Source: Pelotomaculum sp.
GTDB taxonomy: Bacteria; Bacillota; Desulfotomaculia; Desulfotomaculales; Pelotomaculaceae
Reading direction: 5' to 3'
Length of the DNA stretch: 61,211 nt
NCBI GenBank assembly: GCA_018435055.1
Contig: JAHDOA010000028.1
Location: 1-61,211, forward strand
The notes beneath the pieces are model-generated. The model was not told where the DNA came from and did no database searches. It was given only the letters and a program-made list of their open reading frames with translations. Positions 54,915 through 60,290 of the stretch are shown piece by piece. The stretch's first letter is position 1. Every line of letters begins with the position of its first letter. A program made the translations under genes and the position numbers.

Positions 54915-55643
54915 ATGAATCCATACCTTGAGGCAATAACATCCCTGGGCTTCGGGAATTTGCACCCGGGCGGGTTTTCTCATTCAGTAAAGGTATTGAG
55001 GGACATCCCGATAGCGAGCAACAGCATCATACTGGATGTCGGCTGCGGCACGGGCAAGACCGCTTGTTACCTGTCAAAAACACGCGGCGCCCATATTTTT
55101 GGTCTGGATATATCACAGAAGATGATAGAAAAGGCGAAGGCCAGGAACCTGCGGACGGGGGCGGAAGCGCAATTTATTGTTGGGAACGCGCTGGATATGC
55201 CGTTTCGTGACAAGGTCGCAGACATTGTCCTGATTGAATCCCTGCTTATTTTTTTGCCTGCGGGGCAGGTATTGAAGGAATGCCGGAGGGTACTTAAGAC
55301 AGGCGGGATTATAGTAGATATTGAAATGACGGCCGGCAGTTCACTGCCTGATCACGCCCGGCAACAAATAAAGAGGGTCTGTGGGTTGCCGGAATTTCTG
55401 TCTTTGGAGGAATACGCGTCGCTATACGCAAATGCCGGATTCAAAAGAATAAGGGTGGAGAGGAGCAATTTGCCCGGTCTCCTGGATAGTTTGCAGGAAG
55501 CGCTATATATGGACAGGGACAGGACTGTGGCAAAAGAAAAAATGACCCCTGAATTGGTTAAGACGCTGCTGCAGTATAAATTATTGATCTTTGCCAATCG
55601 TAAACATCTTGAATTTGGCACATTTATATACAAAAAAAGTTGA
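54915..55643 (+). CDS. Class I SAM-dependent methyltransferase
   Basis: 242 aa. Motif I IILDVGCGTGKTACYLS near residue 39, DISQKMIEKAKAR near residue 62, motif for substrate region NALDMPFRDKVADIV near residue 88, and RRVLKTGGIIVDIEM near residue 120 are Methyltransf_11/25 type. The substrate is unknown. ATG 54915 with GGAAGAG partly in a hairpin. It follows the glycosylation genes with a 107-bp gap and is the last chromosomal gene before the tRNA. Confidence 0.86.
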   Translation: MNPYLEAITSLGFGNLHPGGFSHSVKVLRDIPIASNSIILDVGCGTGKTACYLSKTRGAHIFGLDISQKMIEKAKARNLRTGAEAQFIVGNALDMPFRDKVADIVLIESLLIFLPAGQVLKECRRVLKTGGIIVDIEMTAGSSLPDHARQQIKRVCGLPEFLSLEEYASLYANAGFKRIRVERSNLPGLLDSLQEALYMDRDRTVAKEKMTPELVKTLLQYKLLIFANRKHLEFGTFIYKKS

Positions 55644-55745
55644 AAAAACATAAGCAAATCGTTCAATCAATCCGATGCCCTTTCTTTTCTTGACTTTCGC
55701 TGAAAAAAACGTTAAAATTTTTAATACATGCATTTCATTCTTTAT

Positions 55746-55823
55746 CGGGGCGTAGCTCAGTTTGGCTAGAGCGCTACCTTGGGGTGGTAGAGGTCGCACG
55801 TTCGAGTCGTGTCGCTCCGACCA
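55746..55823 (+). tRNA. tRNA-Pro (anticodon GGG)
   Basis: Complete cloverleaf: acceptor CGGGGCG/CGCTCCG, D-arm GCTC/GAGC, anticodon stem CTACC/GGTAG with loop TTGGGGT (anticodon GGG), T-arm GCACG-TTCGAGT-CGTGT and encoded CCA. The opening CGGGG is typical of tRNA-Pro. It marks the left side of the accessory region and is a likely integration target. Confidence 0.96.
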
Positions 55824-55830
55824 GAATAAA

Positions 55831-55870
55831 AACCCGCAAGCCGGATATATCAAGGCTTTGCGGGTTTTTT
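55831..55870 (+). terminator. Rho-independent terminator after tRNA-Pro
   Basis: AACCCGCAAGCC ... GGCTTTGCGGGTT, 12-bp stem with one A-A bulge, followed by TTTTTT. Confidence 0.88.
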
Positions 55871-55939
55871 AATTTCAAGGAAGCCAGGCAAGCATATCTA
55901 TAAGAAACCCTTGATTTTCTTAGGTTCCTTTGGCTATTC

Positions 55940-55975
55940 GGAATTGCTGTCGGACAAGATTCGGACAAGAATAGG
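55940..55975. other. tRNA-proximal direct repeat (possible attachment-site scar)
   Basis: TCGGACAAGATTCGGACAAG: TCGGACAAGA repeats within 12 bp in the 240-bp gap between the tRNA and the replication-initiator-like gene. It may be part of an att core or an old insertion end. No second copy was seen in the window. Confidence 0.3.
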
Positions 55976-56107
55976 TAGCCCAAAACCATAGACCGCAAGG
56001 GTTAGGAGACTTTTTCCGGTCGCCGAGCGGACAAACTAAAACGATAACAACAGCAGCCTATATTGTTAGGGCTGTTTTTCTTTTGTTTTTTAGGGAGGTT
56101 TAGAGTA

Positions 56108-57031
56108 ATGGATAATAAAAAAACTTTAGTCATACTCGATCCTGTATTAAAGAAAGGATTTACGTCAGTCCCTAACATCGTGCTATATGCAAAAAACCTG
56201 TCAATGCCGGCAAGATGCCTATATTCTATTTTGTTATCTTTTGCTTGGAGTGAAAGCGAATGCTTTCCCGGCCAGGAGCGTTTGGCTGATGTCGCCGGCT
56301 GCACTGACCGAACTATACGCAAATACCTTGACGAGCTAAAAGAATACGGCTTGATATCCTGGGTTCAAAGAGGCTTGAATCAAACGAACGTGTATTATAT
56401 CAATGACCTCTCCAAGGTTGAGAGTCTGAAAGCCTTGGGCGACAAGGACCGGAAAGGATGTTCCGGTCAAGAACGGAAAGAGCTTTCCGACAAAGAATAC
56501 TCAGTTAAAAGATCTGTTGTTGTTGTTGATCCGCCCGCGGGCGAAAATTCAAACAGTGAAACTGCAAGCAGCACTGACGGAGCTGCTTTTGATTTGCCGG
56601 CCGGCAGCGAAATGGAAGTCTGCAGCCAGGGAGAAGATCAGGAGGACAAAAGCCCGCAAGAACTCCCAGCCTGGGAAAATCTCCGGGTAAAAGTCCGAGA
56701 CGTGGCCGGCGCTGATATCTCAGCAGGTTTCACGGAGGAAATTCTGGAGAGGTACCCGCCCAAAAAAATAGCATCGGTTTTAAGCGAACTTCAACGGCAG
56801 CTCTCTCAGGGGATCGAGATTCAGAAAATAGGAGGCTGGCTGCGGTACGCGCTGGAAAATGACATCCAGCCGGATCAGCCGGCGAAAACAAAAGCAATTA
56901 GGGCAATTTCGGATAAATCACAAAGAAGGCAAAACAACAACAGAACCCCCAGAGCCAGGCCCAATAGCGGGAGCGACCGCCACACGGAAGCGGAAAAAGA
57001 ATATATCCGCAGTTTGTACCAGAAGGGGTGA
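56108..57031 (+). CDS. HTH replication-initiator-like protein of the accessory element
   Basis: About 307 aa. N-terminal winged-helix HTH_36/RepA_N-like domain: SMPARCLYSILLSFAWSESE in part near residue 30, FPGQERLADVAGCTDRTIRKYLDEL near residues 52-76, YGLISWVQRG. The middle is low complexity (VVVVDPPAG...) and the C-terminus has a DnaD-like or primosomal fold (LERYPPKKIASVLSELQRQ). ATG 56108 follows GGGAGG; an in-frame start at 56063 lacks a site. Proteins like this start replication of plasmids, phages or integrative elements. Confidence 0.72.
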   Translation: MDNKKTLVILDPVLKKGFTSVPNIVLYAKNLSMPARCLYSILLSFAWSESECFPGQERLADVAGCTDRTIRKYLDELKEYGLISWVQRGLNQTNVYYINDLSKVESLKALGDKDRKGCSGQERKELSDKEYSVKRSVVVVDPPAGENSNSETASSTDGAAFDLPAGSEMEVCSQGEDQEDKSPQELPAWENLRVKVRDVAGADISAGFTEEILERYPPKKIASVLSELQRQLSQGIEIQKIGGWLRYALENDIQPDQPAKTKAIRAISDKSQRRQNNNRTPRARPNSGSDRHTEAEKEYIRSLYQKG

Positions 57032-57046
57032 TTTCACCTTAGAGTA

Positions 57047-57075
57047 TTGACAATTCCAAAGAGTTATGCTAGCTT
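57047..57075 (+). promoter_or_regulatory. Sigma-A promoter for ncRNA 1
   Basis: TTGACA (57047-57052), 17-bp spacer, TAGCTT (57070-57075). The -35 is perfect; the -10 matches 3 of 6. Predicted start near 57082, just before the first hairpin. Confidence 0.65.
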
Positions 57076-57081
57076 AAAGCT

Positions 57082-57675
57082 GTGAATAACAATAAAAGGT
57101 AAAGTCGGTCTGTTTAGAACAGAAAAACCGATTTTACCGGGAAGGCAGGTCACCACGTAAAACTAGGTTTTACGCGGCCTTCCGGCGAAAAGAATGTCAA
57201 ACTAGGTTTGCTGTTCTCCGCCAAACCGCCTGTAAGTGAATTTCACAAGTCTACAGACGGACCAAAGTACCGGCCAGTGGCCACTACCGGGTACAAAAAA
57301 TCTTCCTTTAAGGGAGTACGCCCCCGGCGTCTTTAACCACTGGGGTGGCAGCATATAGGGTATCGTGGCCCAACCGCTGTGCTGCTGAGAGCAAGAGAGG
57401 CCGCAACCACCGTGCAGGGCATTTTGGGTTTTCGCCGCCGCGGTGCTGAGGAAAGGAGAAACCCAACCACCGGTAAATGTGTAAGCCCGCACACCCGGTA
57501 TTGATGGGGCGCCAGCGCAGGGTGAAGGTATTGAGGTTGATTCCGGACGTGCTTCAATACTGGATATTACGACCGGAAGCAAGACGTAGAAAGAATTTAG
57601 AACGGTACTTGATTATTTATTGATTGGGACGGGGAAGTATAGCACTCATATGTAGTAGAGTGCTATTGTGTTTGT
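57082..57675 (+). ncRNA. Candidate large structured RNA 1 (~0.6 kb) of the mobile element
   Basis: No credible ORF. Successive helices: H1 57098-57138 (12 bp, GGTAAAGTCGGT with ACCGATTTTACC, then CTGTT-UAG-AACAG); H2 57140-57183 (GGAAGGC/GCCTTCC around CGTAAAAC-UAG-GTTTTACG); H3 57184-57222 (GGCG/CGCC, AGAA/TTCT, CAAAC-UAG-GTTTG); H4 57226-57260; H5 57267-57294 (GTACCGG/CCGGGTAC around AGTGGCCACT); H6 57424-57466 (8 bp). Ends in an ATAGCACTC/GAGTGCTAT stem. Three consecutive UAG triloops and a palindromic GGCC loop are notable. Looks like a multi-helix architectural RNA such as ROOL or GOLLD types; not assigned. Confidence 0.72.
57639..57675 (+). terminator. Terminator-like hairpin of ncRNA 1
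   Basis: ATAGCACTC (57639-57647) with GAGTGCTAT (57658-57666), 9 bp, 10-nt loop, followed by TGTGTTTGT. Weak T-tract. Confidence 0.6.
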
Positions 57676-57727
57676 ACAGACCCTCCGGGTTTAAAAGTCC
57701 GGGGAAATGAGGGAGAGATAGCATCTC

Positions 57728-58017
57728 ATGGAACCATTCAGTGTTTGTGCAGATTGCTACTACGAGAAGCAGAACTAAAATTCAGAGAAGAAAAAGCAGA
57801 AAAAGACGGTAACCTGCTTCGGCTGGAAAGAATCCCCTATTACATTTGCCCGATTTGCGAAGAAGAAACCTACGACCTGGACGTCGAGGTCTTTGTAGAA
57901 AAGGCGATAGGTGATTTCATGAAAAGCAACGTAAGAAGCAAAAGCAAGACAATTGATGTCGGGGTGATTTTCTGCGTAAAATTCTCCGCCGAGGGAAAAT
58001 CAAAAAAAGCGAACTAA
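57728..58017 (+). pseudogene. YgiT-like zinc-ribbon gene split by a frameshift
   Basis: ATG 57728 follows GGGAGAG and reads MEPFSVCADCYYEKQ then stops at 57776. One base off, a second frame continues LKFREEKAEK...YYICPICEEETYDLD and a KAIGDF...SKKAN tail to 58017. Together they form the Cys-x2-Cys...Cys-x2-Cys Zn ribbon (CADC then CPIC). A missing or extra base near 57770 separates them. YgiT-type zinc proteins are often antitoxin-like. An assembly error or a real mutation are both possible. Confidence 0.65.
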
Positions 58018-58066
58018 AGACCTTGGAATAGTATTTGTAACCTACCTAGTACTGGAGGTACTGGCT

Positions 58067-58140
58067 ATGGTTGCCAGGATGAAGAAAGCACGCAAGGACT
58101 CTTAAAATGCGAAAGCAAAAGAGTTTACGGGTGCTTTTTG
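58067..58140 (+). terminator. Attenuator-like terminator with a 12-codon leader ORF
   Basis: ATG 58067, nine bases after GGAGG, encodes MVARMKKARKDS and stops at 58105. A terminator stem AAAGCAC (58085-58091) with GTGCTTT (58131-58137), inner ACTCTT/AAGAGT, then TTTTTG overlaps the leader's second half. Translating ribosomes would disrupt the stem, as in attenuation. It lies before the antitoxin-like gene. Confidence 0.55.
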
Positions 58141-58240
58141 TCTTAAATAAAAAAGGGGGATAAGACATGACAGGAAAGTAAAGGGGCGTTCGCTATCACC
58201 AAGTCGCTCATAAGAATATTATTATCGCGAGGTGATCAAT

Positions 58241-58528
58241 ATGGCAATCGGAAAAGAGATAAATCCCAAACAAAAAGCGGTTCAAATCATAGAAAAGCTT
58301 TCAGAAGAAAAAGCAGCGGCAGCAATGCAGATTCTAGAAATAATTGCCGGGGCAAGTGAAGAAACAGAAAACATCATGAGACACATAGCATCTAAGGCAT
58401 TTGAGGCCTCCTGTGAAGAAGTAGAATTAACGCCGGAGGAAAAAGAATGCCTGGACCAGGGCAAGGCCGAAATCGAAGCAGGTCTTAAAGTAAGAGCTGA
58501 AGATGTCTGGAAAGAGCTTGATATTTGA
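58241..58528 (+). CDS. Antitoxin-like acidic protein
   Basis: About 95 aa. ATG 58241 has GAGGTG six bases upstream; GTG 58232 is in frame. Highly acidic and helical: INPKQKAVQIIEKLSEEKAA..., ELTPEEKECLDQGKAEIEAG, ending in EDVWKELDI. The last 40 residues resemble the C-terminal toxin-binding part of Phd/RelB-type antitoxins (EEKECLDQGxAEI, WKELD). No toxin gene is adjacent. A 12-bp inverted repeat follows at 58572. Family not firmly recognised. Confidence 0.6.
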   Translation: MAIGKEINPKQKAVQIIEKLSEEKAAAAMQILEIIAGASEETENIMRHIASKAFEASCEEVELTPEEKECLDQGKAEIEAGLKVRAEDVWKELDI

Positions 58529-58571
58529 CGGCCAGGCGGCATAAAAGACAACCGTCAGAGGCCTCATGTGA

Positions 58572-58605
58572 ATGTGAAAGTGTCAAATTTTTTACACTTT
58601 CACAT
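58572..58605. repeat. 12-bp inverted repeat, operator-like
   Basis: ATGTGAAAGTGT (58572-58583) with ACACTTTCACAT (58594-58605), perfect, loop CAAATTTTTT. No T-tract after it, so a binding site or hairpin rather than a classic terminator. An extra ATGTGA box lies just upstream. Confidence 0.6.
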
Positions 58606-58698
58606 GGTAGTTTCCCCATTTAGACTCCAGGCAGGCGGTACGCAAGTTGCTTTCCAACATACTAGTCTATCGGTTAACGACAAAAAACGGGAAACCCC

Positions 58699-58727
58699 TT
58701 TACATTAACTGGCATCCGAGTTATAAT
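58699..58727 (+). promoter_or_regulatory. Consensus sigma-A promoter for ncRNA 2
   Basis: TTTACA (58699-58704), 17-bp spacer, TATAAT (58722-58727). 11 of 12 consensus bases at ideal spacing, the best promoter in the window. Start predicted near 58734. Confidence 0.85.
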
Positions 58728-58815
58728 TATAATATTTAATTGAATTTCTCAAATTTTAACGTTCTACTTCTAACTCATCCCCTTTGGGTTAGAACGGATG
58801 GAAGCTCCGGAGTAA

Positions 58816-59023
58816 GTCTCATGCGCTGAGCGAGACCACTGCTGTAGAACTAGGCCCAGGGTAAAGTCCCATGCGCTGAGCGGGTGTACCTCTGGGAGCA
58901 AGGCACATGCGCTGAGCGTGCCGTGCGCATACCAAACCAAATGCGATGAGCTTGGAGCGGCGTAAGACCTGCGCGTCAGTCAGGCAACACGCTGTGTCCG
59001 ATTGCGATGAGCGAAGACACAGC
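58816..59023 (+). repeat. Array of five hairpins with a common GMUGA apex
   Basis: The core GCGCTGAGC or GCGATGAGC starts at 58823, 58873, 58909, 58943 and 59004. Different stems close each: GTCTC/GAGAC, CCC/GGG (with outer CCCAG/CTGGG), GGCAC/GTGCC, CCAA/TTGG, GCTGTGTC/GACACAGC. Four have AT before the core, giving stem-AU bulge-GC-GMUGA-GC-stem; the fifth has extra bases. Compensatory stem changes with invariant apex suggest a protein- or RNA-binding element. Spacing 50, 36, 34, 61. Confidence 0.8.
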
Positions 59024-59417
59024 TCGCGGGGAACCAGCTAAAATAAGCTATTTTTCATTAGGGCGTGTAGAGCCTTATCGAAAATGGCGGGTTCCACCGG
59101 AACATTTATTTATGCACTAAGGGGAAGTGCGTTCCGGTAATTGAAGGCCACCTGCGGGCCGGGAATAAGAGTAGCAGGGCCACCTGCCGGGTATAATCGG
59201 CATGGACGCGCTTACAGCGCGCCGGTTGTAACTTTAGAAGTGGGGATTTGGCATCGACCCCGAAAAACGGCTAACAAGGCGCAGCTCGATAATCGAATCG
59301 GGCAGTCTCACAAAGACGTAGGCGCCTTCGCCACGGAGCGGCAGCTCAGCCTTATTTTTTGGGCATGTGGCATCCCGGTGTTAAACGAAAAGTTCCTTGA
59401 CAACCGAAGAAACACCG

Positions 59418-59496
59418 GCCCGTCTCTGTCTGCGGAGCGACCTGGAAAATCGCCTGAGCGATTTTCCAGAGGGAGCGAAGGAAGACAGAGACGGGC
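59418..59496 (+). other. Long-arm hairpin within ncRNA 2
   Basis: GCCCGTCTCTGTCT (59418-59431) pairs perfectly with AGACAGAGACGGGC (59483-59496), then an internal loop with GGAGCGA on both sides, then CTGGAAAATCGC (59442) pairs with GCGATTTTCCAG (59458-59469), tetraloop CTGA. The apex GC-CTGA-GC resembles the array hairpins without the AU bulge. Confidence 0.8.
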
Positions 59497-59617
59497 AGAA
59501 AAAACCCCGGCAATCCGCGAAGCGCTAAGCCTTAAGAGGTTTAAGCAAAAGAGAACCTCGGGAGATGATGGCCAGGGGCTTGAGTAGTTTTACATTTTTA
59601 ACGGCTTGATGAAATAC

Positions 59618-59647
59618 AAACACCAGGAGATAAATGGTGTTTTTTGC
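59618..59647 (+). terminator. Rho-independent terminator of ncRNA 2
   Basis: AAACACCA (59618-59625), loop GGAGATAAA, TGGTGTTT (59635-59642), T-run to 59645. Clean and unambiguous. Confidence 0.9.
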
Positions 59648-59744
59648 TTTATTAGGAAAACAATTAACGATTAAAGTGATGCGGAAAAGCAGCTGAAATT
59701 ATGGCTGAAAAGATCAAATTCCTTGAAAGGGTGGGTGAAGATTA

Positions 59745-60176
59745 TTGCCGGACTTGAGAAAAAACCTTGAAGCCCTTGCCAAAATGAGCGAGGGGGGAGA
59801 TACGATTAGCGCACTGGAAGAAAACCTGGAATTGCTGGAACCGGCATTTGCAGATTGGGACAATGAAGAAGATGCAGTCTACGAAGACGTTGCTATGTTG
59901 GCGAGAAATAATATGGGGGTTAACGCGGCGCCTGTACTTACAAGTTTCGTGACAAGCGCCATGGAAAAAGCATCCTATAGAATTCTAGATGATGGAAGTT
60001 ATTACGGTGAAATAGAGGAATGCCAGGGAGTATGGGCAAATGAAAAAACGTTAGAAGAATGCCGCAAGGTGCTTCAGGAGATTCTTGAAGAGTGGCTTGT
60101 GCTAAAGTTAAGAGATCATGATAAGTTACCCCTTTTAAACGGTGTCGATCTGAATAAACTGGTGGGAGGGGCCTAG
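59745..60176 (+). CDS. HicB-like antitoxin with N-terminal extension
   Basis: 143 aa. The C-terminal 60 residues have the HicB/UPF0150 pattern DDGSYYGEIEECQGVWANEKTLEECRKVLQEILEEWL in parts (DGSYYGEIEE, ECQGVWA, TLEECRKVLQE), followed by LRDHDKLPLLNG. The N-terminal 75 residues (LRKNLEALAKMSEGG..., acidic) are extra, and a start at ATG 59960 without a site would give a bare HicB. TTG 59745 is the listed start. No HicA toxin gene is adjacent, so it is an orphan or solitary antitoxin. A terminator follows. Confidence 0.68.
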   Translation: MPDLRKNLEALAKMSEGGDTISALEENLELLEPAFADWDNEEDAVYEDVAMLARNNMGVNAAPVLTSFVTSAMEKASYRILDDGSYYGEIEECQGVWANEKTLEECRKVLQEILEEWLVLKLRDHDKLPLLNGVDLNKLVGGA

Positions 60177-60223
60177 CCGAATCCACTTTTAGGAAACCGG
60201 CAACAACTCAGTGAACTACAGGA

Positions 60224-60266
60224 AGGACAGTAATAAGACCTGATTGTCTTGTCACCGTCCTTTTTT
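60224..60266 (+). terminator. Rho-independent terminator before the integrase
   Basis: AAGGAC (60224) with GTCCTT (60257), inner AAGAC/GTCTT around CTGATT, then TTTTTT. Ends the HicB-like transcript. Confidence 0.88.
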
Positions 60267-60290
60267 GCATTTAAAAAAAGATTTAAGGGG

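Larger units (their letters stand above)
58734..59647 (+). ncRNA. Candidate giant structured RNA 2 (~0.9 kb) of the mobile element
   Basis: Between a consensus promoter and a T-tailed terminator lie ~914 bp with no credible ORF. Helices by eye: alternative 5' stems (CGTTCTA 58760/TAGAACG 58790, or TTCTAAC 58768/GTTAGAA 58788); five GMUGA hairpins (58816-59023); GGAACC/GGTTCC (59030/59090); ACCGGAAC/GTTCCGGT (59096/59131) over GCACT/AGTGC; AAGGCGC/GCGCCTT (59276/59322); and a 14+12 bp arm (59418-59496). Structured like phage-borne GOLLD/ROOL/other large RNAs found near tRNAs, but no consensus could be tested here; it may be new. Confidence 0.78.

Noticed and set aside
55774-55998. 74-codon minus-strand frame over tRNA-Pro
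   Set aside because: It is the antisense of the tRNA, a common annotation artefact.
57202-57582. 126-codon minus-strand frame across ncRNA 1
   Set aside because: No ribosome-binding site or recognisable domain, and the promoter, helices and terminator-like stem all point to plus-strand RNA.
57728-57800. Programmed -1 frameshift in the zinc ribbon gene
   Set aside because: No slippery heptamer at the join; an indel is simpler.
58816-59023. CRISPR-like array
   Set aside because: The shared core is only nine bases within hairpin apices, spacing is irregular (50, 36, 34, 61), and no cas genes are present.
58816-59023. Type III toxin-antitoxin RNA repeats (ToxI-like)
   Set aside because: Repeats are not in exact tandem units and no endoribonuclease gene of the ToxN type follows.
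59141-59587. 148-codon reading frame across ncRNA 2
   Set aside because: No Shine-Dalgarno site, TTG start, composition unlike the neighbours, and it runs through the 14+12 bp hairpin and other helices; better explained by RNA structure.
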